From NCBI RefSeq assembly GCF_013177635.1, contig NZ_CP030944.1, positions 1,178,001 through 1,242,000 on the forward strand: a stretch of 64,000 bases of DNA, given 5' to 3'. The position numbers and the translations under genes are program-made. This stretch comes from Arcobacter aquimarinus. GTDB lineage: Bacteria; Campylobacterota; Campylobacteria; Campylobacterales; Arcobacteraceae. Each line of letters begins with the position of its first letter. Within the stretch, counting starts at the first letter, position 1. The notes beneath the pieces were generated by a model. The model did not search any database. It saw only the letters and a program-made list of their open reading frames with translations, and was not told the origin of the DNA. This document shows positions 48,274-58,217 of the stretch, in pieces.

Positions 48274-48507
48274 ATGAAAATAGAAATTTTAGGTACAGGT
48301 TGTACAAAGTGCAAAAACCTTGAAGAAAATACAAAACAAGCAGTTGCAAAAATTGGTGGATTTCATGAAGTTAAAAAAGTAGAAGATATAGTTGAAATTA
48401 TGAATTATGGTGTTATGAGTACACCTGCACTTGTAGTCGATGGAGTTGTAAAAAGTACAGGAAAACTTTTAGGTGTAGAAGAGATAATAGTTTTACTTAA
48501 AAATTAA
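48274..48507 (+). CDS. Mini-thioredoxin (redox-active disulfide protein 2 family)
   Basis: 77 residues of thioredoxin fold: IEILGTGCTKC with the redox pair Cys10/Cys13, cis-Pro in MSTPALVVDG, and the ending LLGVEEIIVLL. This short family regularly accompanies DUF318 permeases in metalloid clusters. It may reduce or deliver metalloid thiols to the permease, or supply electrons to ArsC. This is the last gene of the ars operon. Confidence 0.88.
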   Translation: MKIEILGTGCTKCKNLEENTKQAVAKIGGFHEVKKVEDIVEIMNYGVMSTPALVVDGVVKSTGKLLGVEEIIVLLKN

Positions 48508-48613
48508 AAAATCTTATCTTACTATTATTCAAATAAAATTATTTTTATTGATATTTAATCTATTTTAATTATATTTTAAATAGAATATAAGTTACTTTCT
48601 TAAAAGGATTAAT

Positions 48614-51157
48614 ATGCAAGACTTGAGTATCAGTAAAAAGTTTACTTTAACTAATGTTATTGTTACATTATTAGTTTTAGTTATAGGCTATTTTATATTA
48701 AATAAATATAAAAATGATTTAGCTACTGAAGTACATGATAATGTAATTATTAAATTAAACTCTTTGAGTAATTTGAAATTAGAGGGAAAACTAGAAGTAG
48801 GTATTTCAAATGCTATTTCTATTTCAAATGATTCTTCTATAAAAGAGGCTTTAGCTAAAAATGATAGAGAATTAGCGATTAAAACACTGGCTAATTTATC
48901 TAAAAGTATGAAAGAGTCAACACCATTTCAGAACATTCAAGTTCATCTACATACTAAAGATAATAAATCTTTTTTGAGGTCATGGCAACCTAAAAAATTT
49001 GGTGATGATTTAAGTTCTTTTAGAGCAAGTGTTGTAAAAGTAAATAGTGATAAAATTGCTATTAATGGGTTTGAAGTTGGAAATGCAGGACTTAGTATAA
49101 GATCAGTTGTTCCTATTTTTGATGAAGCTAAAAACCATGTAGGTTCTTTAGAATTTATGCAAGGTGTAAATTCTGTTGCAAGCTCTTTTGATGCTGAAAA
49201 TAAAGCGTTTTTATTGCTTATGGATAAATCTTTAGCAACAGTTGCAATTAAAGAAGAAGATGTTTTAAATAAGTATTTAATTTCTCAAAAGTTTATTAAT
49301 AAAGATTTTTTAGAAGATGCTAAAAAAATAAACTTTGATAAACTTTTAAATGATAAATTTTTAATAACAAATAAGTATTTTTATACATATAGTGATATTA
49401 CAGATTTTGCTGGTAAAAAACTCGGTATTGCATTAGTTGCTGAGCCTATAGAAGTTGTTAATACAGCAATTGAACATGCTTCATATATTATTTGGGTTGC
49501 TTTGATTATTTTAGTTGTTGCTTTAATGATTACTATGATTATCTCTTTAGTTAATATGAAAAAAAATATTTTAACTCCAATATTTAATCTTAAAAATTCA
49601 ATTGATGCAATTAGTTCTAATAACTCTTCAGAAACTTCAAAAATAGAAGTGAAATCTCATGATGAAATCGGTGAAGTTGTTCATAGTTTCAATAATTATT
49701 TAGATTCAATTCAAAAAGGAATTATCCAAGATCAAATTGTAATTGAAGAATCAAGAGCAATTATTTCAAAAGTAAATGCTGGATTATTAAATGATAGAAT
49801 TAAAGGAAAAGCACATTCTATTGGAGTTTCTTCTTTAGTTGATGAAATAAATAAAATGATAGAGAGAATGCAAAAAAATCTTACTATTTTAAGTGAGTCT
49901 TTAGTTGCTCTTTCAAATGCAAAATATGATTATAAAATTCCACATATTGAAAATCTAACAGGTATGATAGCTTCTTTATTAAGTGGAGCAAAAGTTACTC
50001 AATCATCAATTAATGAAATAATGTGTTTAATTGAAAAATCAAACAATGAATTATCTTTAAGTTCAACAGAGTTAGCAAGTGCTTCAAAAAAATTAAGTGA
50101 TTCTTCAAATACTCAAGCAGCATCACTTGAAGAGACAGCAGCAGCAATTGAAGAAATTTCAGCAACAGTTTCAAGAAGTAGTGAAAATGCTATAAAAATG
50201 GCTCAATATGCACAAAATGTTACAAAATCTAGTGATGTTGGAAAAGAATTAGCACATAAAACAGCAATTTCTATGGAAGAGATAAATACACAAGTTTTAG
50301 CTATTAATGAAGCTATTTCTGTTATTGATCAAATTGCATTCCAAACAAATATTTTATCTTTAAATGCAGCTGTTGAAGCTGCAACTGCTGGTGAAGCAGG
50401 ACGAGGATTTGCTGTTGTTGCAGCAGAAGTAAGAAATCTTGCAAGTAGAAGTGCTGAAGCAGCAAATGAAATAAAGAATATTGTATTAAATGCTACTACA
50501 AAAGCAAAAGAAGGACAAGATATTACTTCAAAAATGATTGATGGATACAATGACTTAAATGAAAATATTGTAGTTACAATAAAATTAATTGAAGATGTTG
50601 CAAGTGCTTCTAAAGAGCAACAAATGGCAATGGCTCAAATTAATGATACAGTTAATTCACTTGATCAAGCTACTCAACAAAATGCAGCTTTAGCTTCAAC
50701 TATAAATGATATGGCAGTTAAAACTTCGAATTTAGTTGTTCAATTAGAGAATACTATAAATCAAACAAGTTTTGATAGAAATGCACATAAAAGAGTTTGT
50801 GATACAAGTTTAATTATTGATATTAATAAATTAAAATCAGACCATATAAACTTCAAAAATACAAATTTTGCACAATGTAAAGAAGGTTTTAAATTTACAG
50901 TAAAAAATCACCACGAATGTAACTTAGGTAAATGGATAGATTCAAATGAAGATAAATTATTTGCTAAAACAAAAGAGTGGAGTGATTTAAAAGATGCTCA
51001 TAAAAAAGTACATGATTTAGTTCAAAATACAGTAAATTTATATGCAGAAAAAAGTGAAAATGCACCAATATTATCTACAACTAAAGAGATTGAAGACAAT
51101 ATAGAAGTTGTTTTTGATTTATTAAATAAAGTTAGAGAAATTAATTGTGGAAATTAA
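48614..51157 (+). CDS. Methyl-accepting chemotaxis protein with C-terminal zinc-binding CZB domain
   Basis: 847 residues. Membrane helix about 10-28, a large periplasmic Cache-like sensor domain, second helix about 290-313, then HAMP with a second HAMP-like module, the signalling domain with the hairpin tip [20 protein letters not shown] and [17 protein letters not shown], and a C-terminal CZB domain (about 735-840). The CZB has spaced ligands [16 protein letters not shown] and [11 protein letters not shown] domains bind zinc and respond to hypochlorous acid or metal levels in Helicobacter TlpD. Ligand of the periplasmic part unknown. Confidence 0.94.
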   Translation: MQDLSISKKFTLTNVIVTLLVLVIGYFILNKYKNDLATEVHDNVIIKLNSLSNLKLEGKLEVGISNAISISNDSSIKEALAKNDRELAIKTLANLSKSMKESTPFQNIQVHLHTKDNKSFLRSWQPKKFGDDLSSFRASVVKVNSDKIAINGFEVGNAGLSIRSVVPIFDEAKNHVGSLEFMQGVNSVASSFDAENKAFLLLMDKSLATVAIKEEDVLNKYLISQKFINKDFLEDAKKINFDKLLNDKFLITNKYFYTYSDITDFAGKKLGIALVAEPIEVVNTAIEHASYIIWVALIILVVALMITMIISLVNMKKNILTPIFNLKNSIDAISSNNSSETSKIEVKSHDEIGEVVHSFNNYLDSIQKGIIQDQIVIEESRAIISKVNAGLLNDRIKGKAHSIGVSSLVDEINKMIERMQKNLTILSESLVALSNAKYDYKIPHIENLTGMIASLLSGAKVTQSSINEIMCLIEKSNNELSLSSTELASASKKLSDSSNTQAASLEETAAAIEEISATVSRSSENAIKMAQYAQNVTKSSDVGKELAHKTAISMEEINTQVLAINEAISVIDQIAFQTNILSLNAAVEAATAGEAGRGFAVVAAEVRNLASRSAEAANEIKNIVLNATTKAKEGQDITSKMIDGYNDLNENIVVTIKLIEDVASASKEQQMAMAQINDTVNSLDQATQQNAALASTINDMAVKTSNLVVQLENTINQTSFDRNAHKRVCDTSLIIDINKLKSDHINFKNTNFAQCKEGFKFTVKNHHECNLGKWIDSNEDKLFAKTKEWSDLKDAHKKVHDLVQNTVNLYAEKSENAPILSTTKEIEDNIEVVFDLLNKVREINCGN

Positions 51158-51172
51158 AAATATAAAGTTTAT

Positions 51173-51562
51173 TTAATCACTAAAAGAAGCAAAAGCACCT
51201 TCAACACTAGGAATAGTTTTGTAGTGTGTTTTTGTTAATCTTACATTTTTTGTTTTTAAATCACATATTGCAATTCTAAAATTAGCTCCCATAACTGGCT
51301 CTACAACACAAACAATTTTATCTTCAATTTGTCTTGTTACATAAATAGTACCTTGCAAAGTTGGGAAAAAATATTTTGGATAACTTAAAGGAGTTATTTC
51401 TACAATATCAATGTTTTCTTGGTTTTCAAGAGTTTGCATTATATCCATAGCATCTTCATAACTTTCAAATTGAATACACCAGTCATCAAATTTTTTATTG
51501 AAATGATGTAAGTCTTCATCCAAAAAACCACCTGCTATTGATTGTAAAGCAAAAATAGACAC
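51173..51562 (-). CDS. Conserved-looking small protein of unknown function
   Basis: About 129 residues from a GTG at 51562, preceded by AAAAGGTG at 6 nt spacing. Another GTG lies three codons earlier. The protein has mixed alpha/beta character, with VEITPLSYPKYFFPTLQGTIYVTRQ and VCVVEPVMGANFRIAICDLKT, and no membrane helix or known motif. I do not recognise a family. It is convergent with the CZB receptor and divergent from the thioesterase. Confidence 0.6.
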   Translation of the reverse strand: MSIFALQSIAGGFLDEDLHHFNKKFDDWCIQFESYEDAMDIMQTLENQENIDIVEITPLSYPKYFFPTLQGTIYVTRQIEDKIVCVVEPVMGANFRIAICDLKTKNVRLTKTHYKTIPSVEGAFASFSD

Positions 51563-51690
51563 AAAAAACACCTTTTATTATATAGGATTTTAAAAATTGA
51601 TTTTAACATATAATTAATAAGAAAATTAACATCCTCTTTACACTTAAGAGTGTAAAATAGGCTAAATATTAGATATTATGGGGTTTTTTG

Positions 51691-52053
51691 ATGAGAACAA
51701 GAGTCTATTATGAAGATACAGATTGTGGTGGAGTGGTTTATCACTCAAATTATTTAAACTTTTGTGAGCGAGCAAGAAGTGAGTTATTTTTTCAAAAAGG
51801 TTTATCTCCACACAATAATGATGAATTTTTTGTAGTTAGAAGTGCAAACGTTGATTGGATAAAATCGGCTATTTTTGGAGATGTTTTAGAAATTACTACA
51901 AAACTTATAGAGAAAAAATCAGCTTCAATTATCATGTATCAAGAGATAAAAAGAGATGATGAAGTTCTATTTAAGGCTACTTTTAAACTGGCTTTTTTAA
52001 AAAACTTTAAACCTACAAAAATTCCTTTGGAAATTTTTGAAATATTAAACTAA
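51691..52053 (+). CDS. Acyl-CoA thioesterase, YbgC/FadM hotdog family
   Basis: About 120 residues of the hotdog fold with the signature RVYYEDTDCGGVVYHSNYLNF, containing the catalytic Asp of the YbgC/4-hydroxybenzoyl-CoA thioesterase type, and RSANVDWIKSAIFGDVLEI. It hydrolyses acyl-CoA or acyl-ACP thioesters in the cytoplasm. ATG 51691 is taken rather than a TTG just before. GGGG lies 7-8 nt upstream. It probably heads an operon with the PLD nuclease 10 bp downstream. The usual tol-pal context is absent. Confidence 0.92.
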   Translation: MRTRVYYEDTDCGGVVYHSNYLNFCERARSELFFQKGLSPHNNDEFFVVRSANVDWIKSAIFGDVLEITTKLIEKKSASIIMYQEIKRDDEVLFKATFKLAFLKNFKPTKIPLEIFEILN

Positions 52054-52063
52054 GGAAAAAATA

Positions 52064-52534
52064 GTGTTTAAACAATTACTTATCTCTTTTTTATTTGTTA
52101 TAAATTTATATTCAAATGATGTTTTTTTACTGCCAAATGATTCAAAAGAGGCTCAAAACAAGATTAGTTCTTTGATTTTAGAAGCAAAATCAGAAATTTT
52201 TATAGCAATGTACAATTTTTCATATAATAAATTTGCAAATGATTTGATAAAAGCATCAAAAAATGGAGTGAAAATCACTGTTTTATTTGATAAAGAAAAA
52301 ACAAATAAAGATGATGAAATTTTAGATTTATTAAAAAATAGTGGCATTAAAACTATTGTAAATAAAGATAAAAATAAAATGCATCTAAAAGTTGCTTTAA
52401 TTGATTCCAAAATTGCAATTGTTGGAAGCACAAATTGGACAAAAAAATCTTTTGAAGAAAATTATGATTTGATTTTAATAAGTGAAGAGAAAAAACTTTT
52501 AGAGAAATTAATAGCCTTTAAAAATGGCATTTAA
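52064..52534 (+). CDS. Secreted phospholipase-D-family (Nuc-type) nuclease
   Basis: 156 residues. Signal peptide about 1-18, then a single PLD domain with one HKD motif (MHLKVALIDSKIAIVGSTNWT; His, Lys, Asp and the downstream Ser/Asn). One HKD per chain is the layout of the dimeric endonuclease Nuc. It is likely a periplasmic or secreted DNase or phosphodiesterase, useful for DNA scavenging. The start is GTG with AAGGAAAAAA upstream, 10 bp after the thioesterase. Confidence 0.87.
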   Translation: MFKQLLISFLFVINLYSNDVFLLPNDSKEAQNKISSLILEAKSEIFIAMYNFSYNKFANDLIKASKNGVKITVLFDKEKTNKDDEILDLLKNSGIKTIVNKDKNKMHLKVALIDSKIAIVGSTNWTKKSFEENYDLILISEEKKLLEKLIAFKNGI

Positions 52535-52591
52535 TTGCTTAAAAGTAATAAAATAGTATCATATTGATAAAAATTATTAAAAAGGATTTTA

Positions 52592-53815
52592 ATGCTAGAG
52601 ATATTTGTTATAGCATTTTGCTTATATTTTGCATTCAATATTTATACTTCTTTTATGCAAATTGGATATGTTAAGGAAGCAAAAAAATTAAAAGCTATTA
52701 TTTTAGATTCATCAAAATATGAAGAAGCAGCTAATTATTCTATAGAAAAAGAGAAATTAGCAATAGTTTCATCATTTTACGATTTTATTTTATTTATTTT
52801 ATGGATAGGTTTTGGATTATCTTATTTGGATTCATTAATTCAAATAGAGTCATTTTGGTTAAAAGCTGTTATTTTTGTAGATTTATTCATTATTATAAAT
52901 TGGATTTTAACTTTACCATTTGAGCTTTATTCAACTTTTAAATTAAATAAAAAATATGGTTTTTCAAATATGGCACCAGCACTTTTTATAAAAGATACTA
53001 TGAAAACTGGATTTTTATTTTTAGTTTTTGGTTCACTTGTAATTGCTGGAATTTCATTTATCATAAATAGTTTTTCTTCTTGGTGGATTTGGGGATTTGC
53101 TTTTATTTTTGCTGTAATTATTTTAATAAATATGCTTTATCCAGTGATTAGAGATAAAATGTTTGATAAGTTCGAAAAACTAAAAGATAAAGATTTAGAA
53201 GTAAAAATCGAAAATCTTTTAAATGAAGTTGGATTCAAAAGTAGTGGAGTTTTTAGTGTTGATGCAAGTAAAAGAGATAATCGATTAAATGCTTATTTTG
53301 GTGGATTAGGTGCAACTAAAAGAGTAGTTTTATTTGATACTTTAGTTGAAAAATTAACACACAATGAATTACTTGCTGTTTTAGGACATGAATTAGGACA
53401 CTTTAAAAATGGTGATATTGTAAAAAATATTGGAATTATGGGTGTTGTTATGTTTGTATTTTTTGCAATTTTTGGAAATTTACCAGATGAATTGTTTTTA
53501 GGATTATCACTAAATAATGAACCTTATGCAATTATCACAGTTTTTATGATATTTTCTCCGATTTTATCATTTTTCTTAATGCCTCTAATTTCTATGATTT
53601 CAAGACATAATGAATATGCAGCTGATGATTTTGGTTCAAATTTACAATCAAAAGAAGATTTAGTAAGTGCGTTGTTAAAACTTGCAAATGAAAATAAATC
53701 ATTTCCTTTATCGCACCCTTTATATATTTTCTTTTATTACTCTCATCCACCTTTGGTTGAAAGATTTAAAGAATTAGGTTACGATGTGAAAACTATGGAA
53801 TTCAAAGAAAAGTAG
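52592..53815 (+). CDS. M48 family zinc metalloprotease (Ste24/CAAX protease-like)
   Basis: 407 residues. Several membrane helices in the N-terminal half (about 1-20, 62-82, 92-112, 145-190) with the M48 N-terminal domain. Zinc motif HELGHFKNGD (HExxH), third ligand Glu in SRHNEYAADDFG, and the SHPPLVERFKELGY ending. All catalytic residues are intact. Bacterial homologues take part in membrane-protein quality control, and no prenylated substrate is expected. The next gene starts at the base after its stop codon. Confidence 0.93.
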   Translation: MLEIFVIAFCLYFAFNIYTSFMQIGYVKEAKKLKAIILDSSKYEEAANYSIEKEKLAIVSSFYDFILFILWIGFGLSYLDSLIQIESFWLKAVIFVDLFIIINWILTLPFELYSTFKLNKKYGFSNMAPALFIKDTMKTGFLFLVFGSLVIAGISFIINSFSSWWIWGFAFIFAVIILINMLYPVIRDKMFDKFEKLKDKDLEVKIENLLNEVGFKSSGVFSVDASKRDNRLNAYFGGLGATKRVVLFDTLVEKLTHNELLAVLGHELGHFKNGDIVKNIGIMGVVMFVFFAIFGNLPDELFLGLSLNNEPYAIITVFMIFSPILSFFLMPLISMISRHNEYAADDFGSNLQSKEDLVSALLKLANENKSFPLSHPLYIFFYYSHPPLVERFKELGYDVKTMEFKEK

Positions 53816-55036
53816 ATGATTGAGATAAATTATCTACTTTTAATTGCTATTTTTTTCTTTTTATTTGTTTTTTTTGCTTTTATTATCTATTTTATAAAAC
53901 AAAAGTATGAAAATCAGATTTTAAGTATAGAAAAATACTATGAATTAAAATTTGCAAATTTAAAAGAGTTATCAAGAACAAAAGAAGAAAATTTTAATGA
54001 AAAAATTACTCTTTTGGAAGATTCAAAAAAAGAGTTAAAACTAGAGTTTGAAAATCTTGCAAATAGACTTTTTGAAGAGAATCAGAAAAAATCCAATATC
54101 AATCTAACTCAAGTTTTAAGCTCATTTAAAGATCAATTAGACTCTTTTGGAAAAAGAGTCAATGATATTCATAATGAAGAGACAAAACAAAGAATTTCTT
54201 TATTAACTGAGATAAAAAACTTAAAAGAGTTAAACAATCAAATTTCAACAGATGCTATAAATTTAACAAAAGCTTTAAAAGGACAAAATAAAACACAAGG
54301 TGATTGGGGAGAGATGATACTCTCTTCTATATTAGAGCAAACAGGTTTAAGAGAAGGGAAAGAGTATAGTGTGCAAGGCTCTTTTACTGATGATAAAGGT
54401 AAAAAATTAAGACCTGATGTTATAGTTCATCTACCTTCAAATAAGGATATTATTATTGATTCAAAAGTATCTTTAAGTGCTTATATAAATTATTGTAAAA
54501 CTGAAAATGAAGAACAAAAACAACTTGCTTCAAAAGAGTTGGTAAAATCAATAACTTCACATATAAAAGGTTTGAGTTCAAAAAGATATGAAAATATAAA
54601 AGGTGTTAGAACTTTAGATTTTGTATTGATGTTTATACCTGTTGAGGGTGCTTATATACTTGCAACTTCAAGTGATGATAATATTTTTAAATTAGCTTTT
54701 GAAAATAATATTATGTTAGTCTCTCCTTCAACTTTATATGTGACATTAAGAACTATAGAGAATATTTGGCGTAATGAACATCAAAATGAAAATGCACTTT
54801 TAATCTCAAAAAAAGCTGCTGATTTATATGATAAATTCGCTGCTTTTGTAGCTGATATTGAAGATATAGGTTTAAATATAAATAGAACTCAAAAAGCTTA
54901 TGATAATGCTATAAATAAACTTAGTGTTGGAAATGGAAATCTTATAAGAAGAGCTGAAGAGTTTTTGTATTTGGGTGTAAAACCTAAAAAAGAGATTTCG
55001 AATAAATTATCAAATAATAAAAATATAGAGGAATAG
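53816..55036 (+). CDS. rmuC: RmuC family DNA recombination protein
   Basis: 406 residues. N-terminal membrane helix (about 5-27), a coiled coil (about 30-150), then the RmuC nuclease-like core: KTQGDWGEMILSSILEQTGLREG (in parts), RPDVIVHLPSNKDIIIDSKVSL (in parts) with PD-(D/E)xK-like acidic residues, and FIPVEGAYILA. In E. coli rmuC limits inversions between short inverted repeats, and recent work links it to restricting foreign DNA. Its ATG directly follows the M48 gene stop. Confidence 0.94.
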   Translation: MIEINYLLLIAIFFFLFVFFAFIIYFIKQKYENQILSIEKYYELKFANLKELSRTKEENFNEKITLLEDSKKELKLEFENLANRLFEENQKKSNINLTQVLSSFKDQLDSFGKRVNDIHNEETKQRISLLTEIKNLKELNNQISTDAINLTKALKGQNKTQGDWGEMILSSILEQTGLREGKEYSVQGSFTDDKGKKLRPDVIVHLPSNKDIIIDSKVSLSAYINYCKTENEEQKQLASKELVKSITSHIKGLSSKRYENIKGVRTLDFVLMFIPVEGAYILATSSDDNIFKLAFENNIMLVSPSTLYVTLRTIENIWRNEHQNENALLISKKAADLYDKFAAFVADIEDIGLNINRTQKAYDNAINKLSVGNGNLIRRAEEFLYLGVKPKKEISNKLSNNKNIEE

Positions 55037-55039
55037 AAC

Positions 55040-56098
55040 ATGGATTTAGCTTTTTCTTTAGCTAACAATTTTTTATCGTTACTTGATGCAATGGCTATTT
55101 ATATTTTAATAGGTTTGTTAATTGCAGGATTTTTAAAACAGATTATTCCAGATGATTTTATTATAAAACATTTAGGAAATGGAAATATTAGTTCAGTTAT
55201 AAAAGCTACAATTTTAGGAATTCCACTTCCTGTTTGTTCATGTTCTGTTATTCCTTTAGCTCAAAGTTTAAGGAAAGAGGGTGCTAGTAAGGGAGCTGTT
55301 CAAAGTTTTTTGATTTCAAGTCCAATAACAGGTGTTGATTCTATTTTAGCAACTTACTCTTTTTTTGGACTATTTTTTACAATTTACAGAGTGATTTCAT
55401 CTATGATAATAGCTATTGTTGTGGGAATTGTTCAAAATATTTTTGATAAAGAAGAGAGTAAAAAAATAGAAAAAGAGCAAAATTCTTGTTCTTGTAGCTG
55501 TTCTTGTTCTAGTAAAAAAGAGAAAAAAAGATTTTCAATAAAAGAAGTTTTCTCTTATGCTTATGTAACACTATTTAAAGATATGGTAAAACCACTTTTT
55601 ATTGGACTTTTATTTGCTACACTTTTTACAACTTTAGCTCCAAAAGAGTACACAAGTTTACTTTTTGAAAATCAAATACTTACTTATTTTGTAATAATTT
55701 TGTTTTCTATGCCTTTATATATTTGTGCAACAGCCTCTTTACCAATAGCAGCAGCTTTGATAATAGAAGGTATGAGTCCAGGAGCTGCTTTTATACTTTT
55801 AAGTGCAGGACCTGCTACAAGTTTGATAACTATGGGAGTTGTTTATAAAACGTTAGGTAAAACTTCATTGATTATATATTTAACTATGATTGCAATTTTA
55901 TCTTTAATTTTTGGATATCTATTTGATTTGTTTTTTATAGATATAAATATATTGAATTTTAGTTTAGAAGAGCAAAGTAGCTCTTTATTTTCTCAAGTTT
56001 CAAGCTTTATAATGCTTGCTTTAATGTCATATTATCTTATAAAACCTTGGCTTTATAGAAAAAAAGAGAGTTGCTGTTCTTCAAAAGATTGTCATTAA
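55040..56098 (+). CDS. DUF318 permease with poly-(Cys-Ser) loop
   Basis: 352 residues, about 8 helices, of the same superfamily as the permease in the ars operon. Membrane motif PLPVCSCSVIPLA (Cys66, Cys68). The cytosolic loop carries four alternating cysteines, CSCSCSCS (Cys150-156), and the extreme C-terminus is ESCCSSKDCH. Another Cys occurs in PLYICATAS. Such permeases (SO_0444 type) have been linked to copper, arsenic or other soft-metal export. The cysteine clusters suggest a metal relay. It lies 3 bp after rmuC. Confidence 0.85.
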   Translation: MDLAFSLANNFLSLLDAMAIYILIGLLIAGFLKQIIPDDFIIKHLGNGNISSVIKATILGIPLPVCSCSVIPLAQSLRKEGASKGAVQSFLISSPITGVDSILATYSFFGLFFTIYRVISSMIIAIVVGIVQNIFDKEESKKIEKEQNSCSCSCSCSSKKEKKRFSIKEVFSYAYVTLFKDMVKPLFIGLLFATLFTTLAPKEYTSLLFENQILTYFVIILFSMPLYICATASLPIAAALIIEGMSPGAAFILLSAGPATSLITMGVVYKTLGKTSLIIYLTMIAILSLIFGYLFDLFFIDINILNFSLEEQSSSLFSQVSSFIMLALMSYYLIKPWLYRKKESCCSSKDCH

Positions 56099-56988
56099 TT
56101 TTCTTTAAATAACTTAAAAAAATTTAAGTTATTTAAAATATAAATGGCAATAATAGTAAAAATTGTTCCAATTATTACATTAAAGGTTATTTCTTCACCT
56201 AAAAATATAGCTCCAAAACTCAAAGCAGAAGCAGGAACTAAAAAGATATAAGAAGATGCCTCTTTTGCACCAAGTTTAGAAGCACCTATAAAATATATAG
56301 AAGTTGCAAAAGTTGTACTTAAAATTGTGATTACAAATATATTAAACCAAAAAATAAAATCAAAATCTAAAACTTTTTCAAAAATATTTGCATCTACAAA
56401 AAAGATAAAAAGAGTAGAACTTGAAATTATATAAGTATAAAAAGTAAAAACAAAGGCATTTATTTTAGTAGCTTTTGAAGTAACAATAGTTAATATTGAC
56501 CATAAAAAAGCAGCTAATAAAAAATATATATTATCCTTTGAAAATATTTCATATAAATTAAAATTCCAAATATTTAACATATTTAAAACTCCAAAAGCAC
56601 CAAGAATAAGTGCAAAAGAGTGTTTTAAGCTAATAGTTTTTTTATGTAAAAATGCGATTAAAATAAAAGTTATTATTGGAATTAATGTAGTTACTAAAGC
56701 TCCTCCAAAACTTCCTGTACCATGTTCAACTCCTAAAAACATAACGATACTATAAAAAGTTAAAATAACTGAAGCTACAAGAATCAAATAAAAAGATTTT
56801 AAATCAATTTTAAAAGAGAGCTTATAAAAATAAATGATGGGAAACATTGTAATAAAACAGATTCCCATTCTTAAAAAAACTAATTCATATTCATTTACAT
56901 AAGTTGTTAAAACTTTGGTACTAATCCAAGAAGCACCCCAAAATATCATGGCAAAAACCATTAAAATATGAAAGATTCGAGTGGTCAT
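56095..56988 (-). CDS. DMT-superfamily EamA exporter
   Basis: 297 residues with ten hydrophobic helices and two EamA repeats: MIFWGASWISTKVLTTY near the N-terminus, GSFGGALVTTLIPIITFI, and in the second repeat ATSIYFIGASKLGAKEASS with FLVPASALSFGAIFLGE. It is a small-molecule exporter (amino acids, metabolites or drugs) of unknown substrate. It overlaps the moeA stop by one base (TAATG) and is co-transcribed with it. Its 3' end overlaps the opposite permease gene by 4 bp. Confidence 0.9.
   Translation of the reverse strand: MTTRIFHILMVFAMIFWGASWISTKVLTTYVNEYELVFLRMGICFITMFPIIYFYKLSFKIDLKSFYLILVASVILTFYSIVMFLGVEHGTGSFGGALVTTLIPIITFILIAFLHKKTISLKHSFALILGAFGVLNMLNIWNFNLYEIFSKDNIYFLLAAFLWSILTIVTSKATKINAFVFTFYTYIISSSTLFIFFVDANIFEKVLDFDFIFWFNIFVITILSTTFATSIYFIGASKLGAKEASSYIFLVPASALSFGAIFLGEEITFNVIIGTIFTIIAIYILNNLNFFKLFKEN
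56104..56137. terminator. 15-bp perfect inverted repeat within eamA 3' end
   Basis: TTTAAATAACTTAAA-AAAA-TTTAAGTTATTTAAA, just after the stop of the plus-strand permease and inside the last codons of the minus-strand EamA gene. AT-rich but long and perfect. It probably terminates the rmuC/permease transcript. Confidence 0.55.
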
Positions 56989-58208
56989 TATTTTAATTGG
57001 TCTAATAGTAAAATATCTACTAAATCCCCAATTTTTAAATCTTGACTATCTTCATCTTGAATAAGTAAAGCAGGATTTTCAAGCATATTTGTTAAAATTG
57101 CACTTGTTCCTTCTTTTTTCCCTTCAAAATCAATTTCGTATTGCCCATTTACATAGTGTACATTACAAGCTGTAAAAATAGTTTTTTTCATTTTCATTGG
57201 ATAGTTTTGAGTTATTTTTGCTTTTACAATTGGTAATTTTTCATTAGAATCTCTAAATCTAAAAATCAAAGGTAAAACATAAAGTATTGCACAAACAGTA
57301 GAAGAGTAAGCAAAACCAGGAAGAGCAACTATGATTTTTTTATCTTTTATAGCAACTAATATATGCATTCCTGGTTTTATAGTAACTCCATGAAATAAAA
57401 CATCAGCTTTTAGTCTATCTTTTATTACATCTTGTACAAAATCATAATCACCTACAGAAACGCCACCTGTAGTTACAACTATATCAGTTTTACTTAAAGC
57501 TATTTCAAACATATTTGTAATTGAATCTATATCATCTTTTACAATTCCCATTTGTAAAACATCTGCTTTATTGCTTTTAAATAAAGCTTCTAAAGTTAAG
57601 TGATTTGAACTTCTTATTTGAGAATCATTTGTTTGAGTTTCTCCTAAATCTAAAACTTCACTTCCTGTGCTAGCAACCGCAATAGTAGGATTTACGATTA
57701 CTTCTACTTGTGAAATATTTAAAGAAGCTAAAACGCCAACTTCAGCAAATCCAATAACTGTTCCTTTTTTTATTAAAACTTCATTTTCTTTATAATTCTC
57801 ACCTATTTGTCTTACAGCAAAGCCAAAAGGAACTTTTTTTATTATTTTTATTTTATTATCAATAACTTCAACGTTTTCAATAGGAATTAAAGTATCGCTT
57901 CCTTTTGGCATTAATGAACCAGTAAAAGTTTTTATACATTTACCAATACTAACCTGTGATTCAACTACATAACCAGCTGGATTTTTATCAATTATTTCTA
58001 TTAAATTTTTTTCTAAATCTTCATATTTTATAGCATATCCATCCATCGCAGAAGTTGGAAAAGAAGGACTGTTTTCAAGTGCTACAATATCTTTTGCTAC
58101 TACTTTTGAAATAGCATTAGTAATAAAAACTTTTTGAGTAGCTCTTTTGTTTAGTTCAATATTATTTAAAATCTCAATTGATTTTTTGTAACTTATAAAA
58201 TTTCTCAT
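56988..58208 (-). CDS. moeA: Molybdopterin molybdotransferase MoeA
   Basis: 406 residues. MoeA layout: FPTSAMDGYAIK in the N-terminal domain, GNxx-like GTVIGFAEVGVLAS, the MPT-binding MoCF domain STGSEVLDLGE, VVTTGGVSVGDYDFV, KPGMHILVA and LPGFAYSS (usually LPGNP), and a C-terminal beta-barrel ending LVDILLL. It inserts molybdate into adenylylated molybdopterin to make molybdenum cofactor for enzymes such as nitrate or formate reductases. A 64-residue gene precedes it by 9 bp and eamA follows. Confidence 0.95.
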   Translation of the reverse strand: MRNFISYKKSIEILNNIELNKRATQKVFITNAISKVVAKDIVALENSPSFPTSAMDGYAIKYEDLEKNLIEIIDKNPAGYVVESQVSIGKCIKTFTGSLMPKGSDTLIPIENVEVIDNKIKIIKKVPFGFAVRQIGENYKENEVLIKKGTVIGFAEVGVLASLNISQVEVIVNPTIAVASTGSEVLDLGETQTNDSQIRSSNHLTLEALFKSNKADVLQMGIVKDDIDSITNMFEIALSKTDIVVTTGGVSVGDYDFVQDVIKDRLKADVLFHGVTIKPGMHILVAIKDKKIIVALPGFAYSSTVCAILYVLPLIFRFRDSNEKLPIVKAKITQNYPMKMKKTIFTACNVHYVNGQYEIDFEGKKEGTSAILTNMLENPALLIQDEDSQDLKIGDLVDILLLDQLK

Positions 58209-58217
58209 GATTATTTT

